Positions 28,873 to 39,220 of a stretch of 64,000 nucleotides of DNA are shown piece after piece. Each line of letters begins with the position of its first letter. Position 1 is the stretch's first letter. The DNA lies in contig NZ_JACRVU010000005.1 of the NCBI RefSeq assembly GCF_018811945.1, positions 1-64,000 of the forward strand. The letters are read 5' to 3'. Position numbers and translations under genes: made by a program. The notes under the pieces are model-generated. The model had not been told where the DNA came from. It saw only the letters and a program-made list of their open reading frames with translations, and searched no databases. This stretch comes from Gluconobacter sp. P1C6_b. Lineage in GTDB: Bacteria > Pseudomonadota > Alphaproteobacteria > Acetobacterales > Acetobacteraceae.

Positions 28873-31536
28873 TTAGTATAGGCCGCCCACGCCGATGTCA
28901 CCATCAGACGGAGCAGGTTTCTGGGCCTGTCCCGGAGCTGCGGCCGTGCCGCTTCCGGGCGCAGCTCCAGCCATTCCCCCGCCCTGACCGGGCGTCTGGG
29001 CCATATCGCTTTCGGAATCGGAAATCACGCTGTCCGCACCCGTATCGGCAGCGGTCAGGGCTTCCGTACCTGCGCCGAAGCCATGCAGTTCAACGGAAGC
29101 ACCCGGAACCTGATCGGTCTTGAAGCCATCCACCGCGGAGATACGTCCCGTGTCGTAGCTGGCCAGCGTGATACCGTCAGGCACCCGGAAATCCAGCTTC
29201 GGACGGTTGGCAAGGGCAACTTTCATGATCCGGTTCCAGATCGGGCCGGCCACGCGGCCGCCATCAGAATTACGACCAAGCGTCTGGGGCGTGTCGAAAC
29301 CGACCCAGACAACCGTGACGATATCGGGCGAGAAACCGGCAAACCAGGCATCATGAAAATCCTGACTGGTGCCCGTCTTGCCCGCGATGGGACGATCAAT
29401 CCCCACCCCGGCCATACGGCCAGTCCCGCGGGCGATCACGTCCTGCATCATCTTTACGATCTGGAACGTGCTCTGCTCGCTGGCGAGAACCGGCCGGCCG
29501 TCCGTCAGAGCCGGAACGGCCACACTGCCCGGCGGGGGAGTTGTGGGCGTTGCGGAAGGGGCTACAGGAGCTGTCGCCGGGGCGGCTGACGTCGTCGTGC
29601 CATCTGCAGGGACAGGCTGTTCGGCAGGGGGAGCCTGCATGGCAGTGCCGAGCGTCAGGCCACCCGCCTGCCACAGGACAGTTCCGGCACGGTCCTGGAT
29701 GTCGTCCACAAGAGTGGGGGTGACGATATGGCCGCCATTGGCGATCGTGGCGTAGGCCGCAGCCTCGCGCATGACGGTCGTCTCGACGGCGCCAAGTGCA
29801 GCAGGCAACACATGAGGCATCTGCGCCACCAGCCCGGCCCGGATGGCCGTATCGGCGACGGCCTTCATGCCGAGATGGGCGGCCACGCGGATCGTGACGA
29901 GGTTGCGGCTTTCACGGAGCGCATCGTGCAGCGTCGTGGGGCCCCAGTTATCATGCTCGTAATTCTGGGGGTGCCAGTCACCGTAGGAAACAGGCGAATC
30001 GTCGAAGCGTTCGGAGGGGGAAATCCCTTTTTCCATGGCCGCCAGGTAGACGAACGGCTTGAAGGATGATCCGGGCTGACGCAGGGCCTGCGTCACACGG
30101 TTGAACTGGCTTTCATGGAACGACCAGCCGCCGACCATCGCCAGAACGCGGCCCGTGTGGACGTCCAGCGTGACAGCAGCGCCTTCAACCTGCGGGATCT
30201 GGCGCAGAGCCGCTGAGCCACCTTCCTGCGGTTCGATCATGATGACATCACCGGCGCGAAGCGGACGCATCCGGCGCGCCCAGGCCATATCCGTCGCAAG
30301 AAGTGCCCCTTTGCGGGCCGTACCTTCCTCGATCCAGCCCACATGCGTGGCGCCAGGCAGCACGACCGCCAGACGCCACTCGCGCAGCATGCCACCGGGA
30401 GGGGTAATGTGATCGAGAGCGCTTTCCCAGCCGTCATCCTGGATATCCGGCAGGTTGCGCAGAGGCCCCCGCCAGCCGCTATGGACGCGGTCGTAGTTCA
30501 TCAGGCCTTCATGCAGAAGACGCGTTTCGGTGACCTGAAGGCTCTGGTCGAGGCTGGTATGGACTTCCAGACCGCCCTGAGCCGCCCGCTCCTGCCCGTA
30601 CTGGGCGATGAGCTGGCGGCGGACCTCCTCGCCAAACCATTCGGAATCCGGCAGAGGCCCAAAACGCTGCTTCTGCTGGGGGACCAAGGGCTCCTGCTTT
30701 TCCTGATCGGCCTGCTGGCGGGTCAGCACACCAGCCTCAACCATCAGGTCCAGCACGAGATTACGCCGCGCCATCGCGGCCTGCGGGTGCAGGAACGGAT
30801 TGTAATTCGTCGGCGATTTGGGAAGAGCGGCCAGTGAAGCAGCCTCGGCATCATCGAGCTGATCAAGCGGCTTGTTGAAATAGCTCTGTGCAGCCGCCGC
30901 GACACCATAGGCACCATTCCCGAGATAAATCCCGTTCAGGTAAATCTCGAGAATCTTGTCCTTGGACAGCACCTGCTCCATTTTCATGGCGAGCAGGGCT
31001 TCCTTGATCTTGCGGTCGAAGCTCAGGACATTGCTGTTGAGCAGCATGACCTTCGCGACCTGCTGGGTAATGGTCGAGGCGCCCAGCGGACGGCGCCCGT
31101 GGCGGGCGAAGATATCCGTCAGGCCCGCACGGCCGATCGCCATGAAATCCACACCGCCATGGGTATAGAAATTATGGTCTTCGGTCGCGATGAAGGCATT
31201 CTTCACGCGCTCGGGGATGGCGTTGATCGGCACGAAAATCCGGCGCTCATTGGCCAGTTCCGCCATCAGACGGTCATCGGAAGCATAGATGCGGCTGACA
31301 GTCGGCGGCTGATAGGCGCGCAGACTGTCCACGCTGGGCAGATCCGCCACCAGTTTGGCATAGGTCGTCCAGCCTAGAACCCCGGCCCCGGCGATCCCTA
31401 CCAGTCCCACACCGGCGATGATCGCCAGGGACTGCCGGTAGCGGCGGAAACGGGGAGGACGGGGCGGCGTGGCGCCAGGACCCTGTGGATTGCCAGAGCC
31501 CTGGGGATTACGGGAGCGGAAGGAACGTCGCGTCAT
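28873..31536 (-). CDS. mrcA: Penicillin-binding protein 1A (bifunctional transglycosylase/transpeptidase)
   Basis: An 887-residue class A PBP anchored by one N-terminal helix (SLAIIAGVGLVGIAGAGVLGW). The glycosyltransferase domain includes the catalytic Glu in FIATEDHNFYTHGGVD and the TITQQVAKVMLL motif; the transpeptidase shows SSFK in RQPGSSFKPFVY and KTGT in IAGKTGTSQDFHDAW. A linker near residue 640 rich in Ala, Pro and Thr separates domains, and the C-terminus is a Gly/Ala/Pro-rich tail ending in GDIGVGGLY. It builds peptidoglycan at the cytoplasmic membrane. It lies between hrcA and prfB. Confidence 0.94.
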   Translation of the reverse strand: MTRRSFRSRNPQGSGNPQGPGATPPRPPRFRRYRQSLAIIAGVGLVGIAGAGVLGWTTYAKLVADLPSVDSLRAYQPPTVSRIYASDDRLMAELANERRIFVPINAIPERVKNAFIATEDHNFYTHGGVDFMAIGRAGLTDIFARHGRRPLGASTITQQVAKVMLLNSNVLSFDRKIKEALLAMKMEQVLSKDKILEIYLNGIYLGNGAYGVAAAAQSYFNKPLDQLDDAEAASLAALPKSPTNYNPFLHPQAAMARRNLVLDLMVEAGVLTRQQADQEKQEPLVPQQKQRFGPLPDSEWFGEEVRRQLIAQYGQERAAQGGLEVHTSLDQSLQVTETRLLHEGLMNYDRVHSGWRGPLRNLPDIQDDGWESALDHITPPGGMLREWRLAVVLPGATHVGWIEEGTARKGALLATDMAWARRMRPLRAGDVIMIEPQEGGSAALRQIPQVEGAAVTLDVHTGRVLAMVGGWSFHESQFNRVTQALRQPGSSFKPFVYLAAMEKGISPSERFDDSPVSYGDWHPQNYEHDNWGPTTLHDALRESRNLVTIRVAAHLGMKAVADTAIRAGLVAQMPHVLPAALGAVETTVMREAAAYATIANGGHIVTPTLVDDIQDRAGTVLWQAGGLTLGTAMQAPPAEQPVPADGTTTSAAPATAPVAPSATPTTPPPGSVAVPALTDGRPVLASEQSTFQIVKMMQDVIARGTGRMAGVGIDRPIAGKTGTSQDFHDAWFAGFSPDIVTVVWVGFDTPQTLGRNSDGGRVAGPIWNRIMKVALANRPKLDFRVPDGITLASYDTGRISAVDGFKTDQVPGASVELHGFGAGTEALTAADTGADSVISDSESDMAQTPGQGGGMAGAAPGSGTAAAPGQAQKPAPSDGDIGVGGLY

Positions 31537-31639
31537 GGCTTCTGCATAGCATTGTTCCGCATCCGCCGTCGCCCCCGTCTAAAAGGGTCATTTCGTGACA
31601 AAGATGCAGGCTTGGGACAGGCGGAATTTCCGCGTTTCC

Positions 31640-32710
31640 TCAGCCGAGCAGACGCCCGACCATCCGCGCGGTATAGTCCACGACTGGCACGATCCGCCCA
31701 TAGTTCAGGCGGGTCGGCCCGATCACACCGATGGCGCCTACGATCTTCTGGGCTTCGTTGCGGGCCGGAGCCACAATCATGGACACGCCCGACATGCCGA
31801 ACATGCCGCTCTCGCGCCCGATATAGATGCGCACACCTTCGGAAGCATCGGCAAGTTGCAGGAGCTGGAGCATGGTCTCCTGCGTCTCGAGATGGTCGAA
31901 CAGCATGCGGATCGTGGTCAGGCGTTCGATCTCGGTAATGTCAGCCAGCAGCTTCCCCTGCCCTTTCACAAACAGCGTCCCGCCATCGGCGTCCCATGTC
32001 GCCAGCCCGCTCTCGATCACGCTGGCGGTCAGCGCATCCAGTTCGTGACGGCTGGCATCCATTTCGATCCGGACCCGTTCGCGCAGATTGCCAAGCGTCA
32101 GATCACCAAGTCGGGAGTTCAGGTAGTTTCCCGCCTCCACGAGAGCCGAGGGCGGAACACCGGGCGGGGTCTCGATAATGCGGTTTTCCACCTGCCCGTC
32201 AGAACCGACCAGAATGACCAGCACCCGTCCCGGACCCAACGCCACGAACTCGATATGTTTGAGCGTGGCATCCGATTTGGGCGCGAGCACCAGTCCGGCG
32301 GCAGAAGAGAGGCCCGACAGCAAAGACGACGCTTCGGAAAGAATGTCCTGATAGGAGCGGCCATGGATATCGAGGCGGCTGTCGATGCTCGCTCGGTCTT
32401 CTTCCGTCAAAGAACTGAACTGGAGCAGCCCGTCCACGAACAGGCGCACGCCTTTTTCGGTCGGCAGTCGCCCGGCCGAAACATGTGGGCTGAACAGCAG
32501 CCCGGCGCGGGCCAGCTCTGCCATGACATTGCGGATTGTGGCCGGGGACAGGCTGGGCTGCAGGCGCTGGGCGAGGGTCTGGCTGCCGATGGGTTCGCCG
32601 GTTTCGACATATTCCTCGACGATTTCCCGCAGGATCGCGGCTTCCCGATCTCCCAGTCCGTGGGGCATCGGGATGGAGGGGCGGAAGAGGGGAGACTGGG
32701 GTCGCATCAT
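31640..32710 (-). CDS. hrcA: Heat-inducible transcription repressor HrcA
   Basis: A 356-residue HrcA that represses groESL and related chaperone genes through CIRCE operators. The N-terminal winged helix contains [30 protein letters not shown] and the [13 protein letters not shown] recognition helix; the middle domain has [18 protein letters not shown], and the C-terminus ends [11 protein letters not shown]. It is divergent from rph with 82 bases between them, and no CIRCE-like repeat was seen there. grpE, which often follows hrcA, is not adjacent. Confidence 0.95.
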   Translation of the reverse strand: MMRPQSPLFRPSIPMPHGLGDREAAILREIVEEYVETGEPIGSQTLAQRLQPSLSPATIRNVMAELARAGLLFSPHVSAGRLPTEKGVRLFVDGLLQFSSLTEEDRASIDSRLDIHGRSYQDILSEASSLLSGLSSAAGLVLAPKSDATLKHIEFVALGPGRVLVILVGSDGQVENRIIETPPGVPPSALVEAGNYLNSRLGDLTLGNLRERVRIEMDASRHELDALTASVIESGLATWDADGGTLFVKGQGKLLADITEIERLTTIRMLFDHLETQETMLQLLQLADASEGVRIYIGRESGMFGMSGVSMIVAPARNEAQKIVGAIGVIGPTRLNYGRIVPVVDYTARMVGRLLG

Positions 32711-32792
32711 GGTAAAACCAACTGTCGGGGCTGGATGCCTTCACGTCAAACGCGGTAGAGGCGGCACATATTCTGCCGCAGGATCTTTTTAC

Positions 32793-33515
32793 ATGACCGA
32801 CACCGCAGGCAAGCGTCCTTCAGGACGTGCGCCGGACGAAAACCGCACTGTTTCCATCGAAACCGGCTTTGCCCGCCATGCCGAAGGCTCAGCCCTCATC
32901 CGCGTCGGCGGGACGGAAGTCCTGTGCACGGCCACGATCGAAGATCGCGTGCCGCCCTTCCTGCGCAACAAGGGACAGGGCTGGATCACGGCGGAATACG
33001 GAATGCTCCCACGCGCCACGCACAGCCGGGGCCAACGCGAGGCCGCCAAGGGCAAACAGTCCGGCCGCACGCAGGAAATCCAGCGCCTGATCGCACGTTC
33101 GCTGCGCGCCTGCGTGGATCTGAAAAAAATCGGCGAGCGGACCATTACGCTCGACTGCGACGTGCTGAATGCGGATGGCGGCACGCGCTGTGCGTCCATC
33201 ACAGGCGCCTGGGTCGCGCTTTCTCTGGCCCTGAAAAAAGCAAAGCGCTCGCAGGCCCTGACGGCGCAGGTTGCAGCTGTCTCCTGCGGACTGACAGAAG
33301 CCGGAGCCGTACTGGATCTGGATTATGTCGAGGACAGCAGCGCACAGGCCGATACGAATTTCGTCCTGACGGCAGATGGTGGCATCATCGAGATTCAGGG
33401 AACGGCCGAGGACAAGCCGTTTCAGGAAAGCGAATTCTTCGAACTCCTGAGACTGGCGAAGCTCGGCACGGCCCGACTGTTCGAAGCCCAGAAAAAGGCG
33501 CTGGAGACTGCATGA
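32793..33515 (+). CDS. rph: Ribonuclease PH
   Basis: A 240-residue phosphorolytic exoribonuclease that trims tRNA 3' ends. It starts [20 protein letters not shown]; the family core [39 protein letters not shown] and [19 protein letters not shown] (phosphate-binding Arg) is intact, as is [19 protein letters not shown]. The upstream part of the open frame overlaps the hrcA start and was excluded. It overlaps rdgB by four bases (ATGA), so the two are translationally coupled. Confidence 0.96.
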   Translation: MTDTAGKRPSGRAPDENRTVSIETGFARHAEGSALIRVGGTEVLCTATIEDRVPPFLRNKGQGWITAEYGMLPRATHSRGQREAAKGKQSGRTQEIQRLIARSLRACVDLKKIGERTITLDCDVLNADGGTRCASITGAWVALSLALKKAKRSQALTAQVAAVSCGLTEAGAVLDLDYVEDSSAQADTNFVLTADGGIIEIQGTAEDKPFQESEFFELLRLAKLGTARLFEAQKKALETA

Positions 33516-34120
33516 TGCGTACACTTTCCCGCGGTGCAAAGATCGTGCTCGCCAGCCACAATGCTGGCAAGCTCCGCGAGTTCTCCACCCTGCTGGCCGA
33601 AAGCGGAATCACCGTAATCTCGGCAGCAGAACTGGATCTGCCCGAGCCGGAAGAGACAGAAGAGACCTTCACCGGCAATGCCGCCATCAAGGCTCTGGCC
33701 GCAGCCCAGACTTCCGGACTGCCCGCGCTGGCGGATGATTCCGGGTTCTGCGTTTCGGCGCTGGACAACCGCCCGGGTGTCTATTCCGCACGCTGGGGTG
33801 GGCCAACGAAAGACATGCAGGTTGCGATGGAGCGCGTGCACCGGGAGATGGGAGACAATCCGGATCACCGGGCGTTCTTCGTCGCCGCACTATGCCTGGC
33901 CTGGCCTGATGGCGAGACACGAACCGTGCAGGGCGAATGTCGCGGCACCGTCGTCTGGCCACCACGAGGCGATCATGGACACGGGTACGACCCCATGTTC
34001 GTACCCGAAGGCGAAAGTCGGACGTTCGCGGAAATGACGGAAGCCGAAAAAAACGCCATGAGCCATCGCGGACAGGCCCTGACGGCGTTTCTGAACACTT
34101 GTCTGGACACGTCCACGTAA
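33512..34120 (+). CDS. rdgB: Non-canonical purine NTP pyrophosphatase RdgB
   Basis: A 202-residue dITP/XTP pyrophosphatase (HAM1 family) that removes ITP, dITP and XTP from the nucleotide pool. Motifs: [18 protein letters not shown], the [22 protein letters not shown] segment and [12 protein letters not shown]. The start overlaps the rph stop; the first or second Met can serve. It is the last gene of a two-gene operon before an AT-rich boundary. Confidence 0.95.
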   Translation: MMRTLSRGAKIVLASHNAGKLREFSTLLAESGITVISAAELDLPEPEETEETFTGNAAIKALAAAQTSGLPALADDSGFCVSALDNRPGVYSARWGGPTKDMQVAMERVHREMGDNPDHRAFFVAALCLAWPDGETRTVQGECRGTVVWPPRGDHGHGYDPMFVPEGESRTFAEMTEAEKNAMSHRGQALTAFLNTCLDTST

Positions 34121-34439
34121 AGAACGGAAAACAAATGAATGAGGCGATATTTGCGAAAAATCATGCCTGATCCACATTAAAGTCGCCTCAAACAGGAAAT
34201 ATACGGGAGAGTAAATTTAATTAATTCGATAAATAAAAACGCATTGAAGCCAAAGTTTTTATAAAAAAATACTTATATTTTTATGTATCTATATTTTTAT
34301 ATTTTAATATATTTTAAAAACTATAAACTTCACGCTCAACCTGATTTCTATTTAGATCCTACCAAAACCTTATCTCTTGATCTAAAAAAGAGACCAAATT
34401 AACGATCAAGTAGATTCAAAATACAGGACCTGACCGACG
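34121..34439. other. AT-rich intergenic region at left edge of surface island
   Basis: About 320 bases of markedly AT-rich DNA (poly-A/T tracts from about 34215 to 34330), unlike the GC-rich genes before it. No tRNA, repeat or coding frame was recognised. It separates rdgB from the first glycosyltransferase gene and, with the similar stretch at 38.8-39.1 kb, suggests foreign origin or an HNS-like-bound promoter region. Confidence 0.6.
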
Positions 34440-36344
34440 ATGGCGGCATTTTATAAAATAATCACCTTCCATAACGCACCCATCGTCAGTGAAGAAAACC
34501 ATGGGGAACTGGGCAACCTGATCCCTGGGGAACACGAACGACCCGTACTGTGCTCCCCGGTCGTGGCCATCACTATCCCCTCCATGCCCTCACATGTTTT
34601 CCTGGTGGGGGCGACACATCCCGTCCCCTTGAGAGTCCCCCTTTCGGATCTTTCCGGACATATCATTCCACTCCGTTTCGAACATCATTCCGAACAGAGC
34701 CAGCTGGCTTTTTTACATCCGGTACTCGATCAATATCTGTCTGCAATCATTCCAGAAGAGCAGAGTGGATATGCTCGCATAGAAGGAAACCGTCGCAGCG
34801 TTGCAGGATGGGAGTTATTCCGACTGGAGTCCCTGGCGGCGAACGAAATCACACAGCGCATGGAACTGCTTGCGGAACGCCTCGAGCATCTGTTTGCACG
34901 CGGCATTACCGTAAACACGCTTCTGGAAACAATTCGCGCTGAAGCCATTTTCGGAACCCCGGAACTTCTGGACGCGGCACTCCCATTTCTCTCGACTCTC
35001 AACCTGGAGAAAATTGCGACACTGCTCCAGCAGGACAAAGTCCTCTGCGAAACCCTGGCACGGCAGATGCCGGAGGACCCATGGGCATCAGAAGGCATTC
35101 CCCTTCTGATGCACTGGATTTCACAACGCGACAGACACGGAAAAATCGCGCCGGTCTCACGTTATGAATGCCCCCAGAGCCAGACCGTGCTGGGAGTTAC
35201 GGGACTTCATAAGGACATCGCCAGCTTCGCCCATGCCTGTGTTCACGCGATGCGCCGCAAAGTCACTCCGACGCGAGGCCCCGCAATTCTGGCATGCGTC
35301 CGCAATGAAGGGATCTATCTGCTCGAATGGATCGCCTACCACCGTGCAATCGGAATCGAATGGTTCTTCCTGTACAGCAACGATAATGACGACCAGTCTG
35401 ATGACATTCTTCGAACCCTTTCCGAACAGGGCATCATTACCTGGGTCAACAACCCCATAAAACCAGGAAAAGCTGCCCAGCATAAAGCGTATGGCCACGC
35501 CCTGAGCATTGTCCCCGACATTCTCGACTTCAGCTGGGTCCAGGTTCTGGATGGGGATGAATTCATTGCCCTTGATCCACAGCGCTTTTCAAACCTTCAG
35601 GACTACCTCCTCTGGACTGAAACACATCCGGTCGACGCCATTTCTCTGAACTGGCGGTTTGTCGCCTCCGAACCGCTCCCAGAAGGAGAGGAAACCTTGT
35701 TCCGTGATCCCCTCACGATGCGGAACTCACGTTTCGTGCGACATGATATCATTGGAGATCCAGGCAGCCGCCTCGTTAAATCAATGTTCCGACCGGCACA
35801 GGTCATCCAGTCGCAGGCACACTATCCCGTTGCGTCATACCGATATTCCACAACAATATGCCTCTCGGACGGAACGCCCCACACATGGCAGTCACCGCCA
35901 GCGGGAGTCCCCGCAAGCGCGGCCTTTGCGGACCACATCATTTTCGAAAAAATCGGGATTTATCATTATTTTTACAAGTCTCCGGAAGAATGGATGTGGA
36001 AATCATCCCGTAATCGCGGCGACAACCCTTCAAAGCAGGGACTGGATCTTCGTAACTTCGTTGATGGCTGGACTGGTAACTTCATGTCCCAGATCTCTGA
36101 CGACATGCGTTCAGGTGAAGACCAATGGATGGCTGCCCGTCGCGCACCCTTCCTCTCGGAACTGGAGAAACTCAAGAACCTGCCCGGAATGATGCAGGTG
36201 CTCCAGAACATCTACACGTCATATCGGGAACGCTCTGCCTTGATCCGTAACCGTTTGCAGGCAGAAAATATCCGGGAAAGACACTCGGAAAATAACAGAA
36301 TATTCTTTGACCTCATAAACGTACCAGAGCAGCAAAATTCATAA
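34440..36344 (+). CDS. Glycosyltransferase family 2-like protein with N-terminal extension
   Basis: A 634-residue protein in two parts. The N-terminal ~280 residues are of unknown type (a possible wrapper domain with LVGATHPVPLRVPLS and helical segments). The C-terminal part is a GT-A fold of the 'Glyco_tranf_2_4' type: ILACVRNEGIYLLEWIAYHRAIG, IEWFFLYSNDND, and the metal-binding VLDGDEFIAL near residue 370. The sugar and acceptor are unknown. No signal or membrane segment is seen, so it is probably cytoplasmic. It sits in an AT-rich island with another transferase, which points to surface glycan synthesis. Confidence 0.78.
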   Translation: MAAFYKIITFHNAPIVSEENHGELGNLIPGEHERPVLCSPVVAITIPSMPSHVFLVGATHPVPLRVPLSDLSGHIIPLRFEHHSEQSQLAFLHPVLDQYLSAIIPEEQSGYARIEGNRRSVAGWELFRLESLAANEITQRMELLAERLEHLFARGITVNTLLETIRAEAIFGTPELLDAALPFLSTLNLEKIATLLQQDKVLCETLARQMPEDPWASEGIPLLMHWISQRDRHGKIAPVSRYECPQSQTVLGVTGLHKDIASFAHACVHAMRRKVTPTRGPAILACVRNEGIYLLEWIAYHRAIGIEWFFLYSNDNDDQSDDILRTLSEQGIITWVNNPIKPGKAAQHKAYGHALSIVPDILDFSWVQVLDGDEFIALDPQRFSNLQDYLLWTETHPVDAISLNWRFVASEPLPEGEETLFRDPLTMRNSRFVRHDIIGDPGSRLVKSMFRPAQVIQSQAHYPVASYRYSTTICLSDGTPHTWQSPPAGVPASAAFADHIIFEKIGIYHYFYKSPEEWMWKSSRNRGDNPSKQGLDLRNFVDGWTGNFMSQISDDMRSGEDQWMAARRAPFLSELEKLKNLPGMMQVLQNIYTSYRERSALIRNRLQAENIRERHSENNRIFFDLINVPEQQNS

Positions 36345-36364
36345 ATCCTATCTCATGATGTCAA

Positions 36365-36398
36365 TTCAAGGCTTCATTTTCTCAAATGAAGCCTTGAA
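36365..36398. terminator. Hairpin between convergent island genes
   Basis: A perfect 15-pair inverted repeat (36365-36379 with 36384-36398) with a TCTC loop, between the glycosyltransferase stop and the convergent large exported protein. There is no strong T-run, but position and symmetry suggest a two-way terminator. Confidence 0.65.
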
Positions 36399-36405
36399 AA
36401 TTAAA

Positions 36406-38727
36406 TCAAAAAGAACTCAACGCCACTCTTTTCCACGTATTATTTGCAACACAGACGTAGTGATAGTTTGTATCATCGGTAAACTGACCCGCTTCACAGG
36501 CAGAGCTACTGCTGGCCGGTGTCACCAGATTTTCTTTGAACATATACCCGCTAATATATGCATCTCCGCCAACAGACGTTTTTGCAGAAATCTGGGTCGC
36601 TGACGTTCCTGTCAGATAGGAGTAATCGCCGGCCGTGGATGGGAAAAGAATCAGACTCTGCCCGTTCCCCACACTAACGCCACCTTTACCGAGAACAGTA
36701 CCCCCAGCCGTAACATCGCCCGTAACCTGTGCGGCACCGGTGAACGTCCCGTTGTAGCCCGTGATCGACGCATCGCCGCCCTGATACGTTTTCGCCGACA
36801 GAATCAGACCGCCTACAGACGGCGGCGCATACCAGTACGAATATCCGTTGTTGTCGGACGGGATGAACTGAAGCTGACTCCCCATAGTCATCGCAATCGC
36901 GCTCTTGGCGTTAAGCTGCTGGGTCGTCGTCAGCAGCCCGTCAGCCCGAACGTCGAGACCGCAACCCGAAGCGCCGCACAGCGAAAGCCCCCCGACATTG
37001 GCGCCGTTGTGGTTCCACACGATTTCACCCGCGCCATTCTGGGACGGATCGAGCGTGTTGGCATACCCGTTATCAACGATGCCGAGATGGAAAGACGCCC
37101 CGCTGATGCCGTTGGTGTCCGGCAGATCCTTTTTCTCCCAGCCCATCAGATTATAGGCGCTGTCTCCGTCCACTTCACCGGTGAAGCCGAACAGGGTCTG
37201 GATCGGGCGATCGTTCCCGTTGACCGTTGAAACCCCCTGCTGCCCGTGAAGATAGAAGGAATGGCCTTCAATGATGTTGCCATCATCAGGGCCATCAAGG
37301 ATCAACATGTTGTGGATGTCCCCCGAAAGAGCCATCGCATAACTGTCCTTGGACAGGCCTTCGCGGCCAATACCGCCGCTATCCGAATTTATGGAAACCG
37401 TAATACCGTCGAGGTGAACCTCATTGGGGCGCGTCGCCCAGTACCGCAGATCCATTTCATCGCCGCTCAGCATATGCGCGGTGGCAGTAGCCTGGCCGAC
37501 GGTCTGTGTTGCACCCGTTACGTCATCGCCTGCATTATAACCCTTGTAATCCAGGTATTCGTTACGTCCCGAACCATTATTGGGATTCCCGATGAAAACG
37601 ACGGGATAGCCGTAATTCGACGTCCAGGTATCCAGCGCGTCTCCAGACTGATTTCCCGGAATCTGCCCCGAAGCATGAGAGCTGGCCCAAGGGATATCCC
37701 ATCCCGAAACATTGATCGTCGTACCATCGGCACTCCATCCCGAAATAACGGAGAGATAATAATTCGGGTTGGGTAGCTTCTGGTTTCCCCAGCTATCCGT
37801 AGCAGCCGTAGGAACCGTGGTTGCATTAACCATGTTGGTGGTGATGTACATGCCGACACGCAGCTGCGCCATCTGGGCCGCCGTCAGGGGCGTTTTCAAA
37901 ATGACAGACGTCGCCGTAAAGCTGCTGACATTCCCGACGATCATCGCGGAAATATTTGTCACCCCAATATATTGAGCAACACCATCTCCACCGCAAAAAT
38001 GCCCCGCACCAGCACGCCAGTCAGCCGCACACACACCATTCTGGGCATCCACACCCGATCCCATCAGCAGGCTTTCAATCGTCGCTGCGTTGAATGGCCC
38101 CCAGGGCTGTCCAGCCACTACGAGAGAACCAGGACGTGAAGTCTCATTTTTTTGAAGCCCGGTAGCATCCCAGCCCTGCGTGGGGAGACCACCAATATAA
38201 AATGCATCCGGCGACTGGAACGGATCGGCTGATTTGGACACATTGCTGACGACCGGAAAACGACCCGCACTGAGTAATGGCTCTTCACCAGAAACAGTCT
38301 GCGGAGAAACTGTAAGAAGTGCAGACGAAATGGGCGCAAGCACAGATCCGGAACCAATCAGGTCACTGACACTCAACCCATTCAGCGTTCCTGTGAAATT
38401 CCCGGTCAGATTTCCATTACTATCAAGCCCGGCCACACCCAGGGGCTGCCCAATCAGGTTACTCGTCAGATCATCACAAATCTGGGGAGTCCCGTCCTTA
38501 CCAAGAGAACATATCTGCTGGCTTACAGTCAGGGCATGCCACTGCCCGTCCGTCCCTTTGTAAGTCGAGACAAGAGGCTTGTTGGCACTATCCAGGGGGG
38601 TTGTAAGAAATGTCTTCGCGTACTGCCCGGTCTCCGTGCGATATGACTGTATTGCAGGAGAGGCCCAGGAAACATTCGGCAGCACTATCGCCGCAATAAA
38701 ATAAAATTTGCGTAGAGAAGTCAGCAT
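36406..38727 (-). CDS. Large exported protein with tail-fibre-like character
   Basis: A 773-residue protein (start at 38727, AGGGA nearby; the frame opens at 38781) with a signal peptide (LRKFYFIAAIVLPNVSWA). The rest is rich in Gly, Ser, Thr, Asn and Asp with many short beta-type stretches, as in phage tail fibres, tail spikes and autotransported adhesins: repeated GNLTGNFTGTLNG-like text near residue 120, a central segment with GDEMDLRYWATR and INSDSGGIGREGL, and a C-terminal stretch with SACEAGQFTDDTNYHYVC. No phage structural neighbours occur. It is a candidate secreted surface protein of unknown function between two transferases. Confidence 0.55.
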   Translation of the reverse strand: MLTSLRKFYFIAAIVLPNVSWASPAIQSYRTETGQYAKTFLTTPLDSANKPLVSTYKGTDGQWHALTVSQQICSLGKDGTPQICDDLTSNLIGQPLGVAGLDSNGNLTGNFTGTLNGLSVSDLIGSGSVLAPISSALLTVSPQTVSGEEPLLSAGRFPVVSNVSKSADPFQSPDAFYIGGLPTQGWDATGLQKNETSRPGSLVVAGQPWGPFNAATIESLLMGSGVDAQNGVCAADWRAGAGHFCGGDGVAQYIGVTNISAMIVGNVSSFTATSVILKTPLTAAQMAQLRVGMYITTNMVNATTVPTAATDSWGNQKLPNPNYYLSVISGWSADGTTINVSGWDIPWASSHASGQIPGNQSGDALDTWTSNYGYPVVFIGNPNNGSGRNEYLDYKGYNAGDDVTGATQTVGQATATAHMLSGDEMDLRYWATRPNEVHLDGITVSINSDSGGIGREGLSKDSYAMALSGDIHNMLILDGPDDGNIIEGHSFYLHGQQGVSTVNGNDRPIQTLFGFTGEVDGDSAYNLMGWEKKDLPDTNGISGASFHLGIVDNGYANTLDPSQNGAGEIVWNHNGANVGGLSLCGASGCGLDVRADGLLTTTQQLNAKSAIAMTMGSQLQFIPSDNNGYSYWYAPPSVGGLILSAKTYQGGDASITGYNGTFTGAAQVTGDVTAGGTVLGKGGVSVGNGQSLILFPSTAGDYSYLTGTSATQISAKTSVGGDAYISGYMFKENLVTPASSSSACEAGQFTDDTNYHYVCVANNTWKRVALSSF

Positions 38728-39220
38728 TTTTATGTCCCTACTTAAAAGGAAGCCCAAACACCCCACGCCCGGAAGTGCCATTTGGTATTTTTATTTATGG
38801 AAACTGCTTATCGATCAACAACCGCGCCCTACTCAGGTTGGATCTTTTATAGACAAAGCAGAATGTACTACACCAATAAACAAATATGCACTCAAAGTCA
38901 AGCAGAAGTTTTTGAAAACCAAGAATTCAAAACAAAAGAAAGTTTAGGGAAATATACTAAAAAATTAAAATATAACCTGATGCAATACTAAAAATATCCA
39001 TGCCGTGAAGTGATAATAAATATAATAAACACCACTTAATACCTTCAAATTCTGCAAAAAAATACCAGAAAATCATAATGCCAGCTTCCAATCTGCCTCC
39101 CGTCTTCCCCCCAAGAGGCCCTGACAGAAGTCCTTGTTTCCTGTTTTCGACTATTTGTTTCCGAATATGATTTATGCGATGCTGTGACCCGCCATTCACA
39201 AAGAAAGCGCGCGCGAACCA
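38728..39220. other. AT-rich intergenic region in the surface island
   Basis: About 490 bases between divergent genes, AT-rich from about 38860 to 39070. It must hold promoters for both neighbours. The reading frames in it (for example a 79-codon frame starting at 38708) lack ribosome sites and have biased composition, so I did not call a gene; a decayed element is possible. Confidence 0.5.

Noticed and set aside
32711-32792. Possible CIRCE operator between hrcA and rph
   Set aside because: No TTAGCACTC-N9-GAGTGCTAA-like repeat could be found in these 82 bases.
38708-38991. Two small plus-strand frames (79 and 69 codons) in the AT-rich gap
   Set aside because: Lys/Asn-rich translation is expected from AT-rich DNA; there is no ribosome site and the first overlaps the start of the divergent gene.
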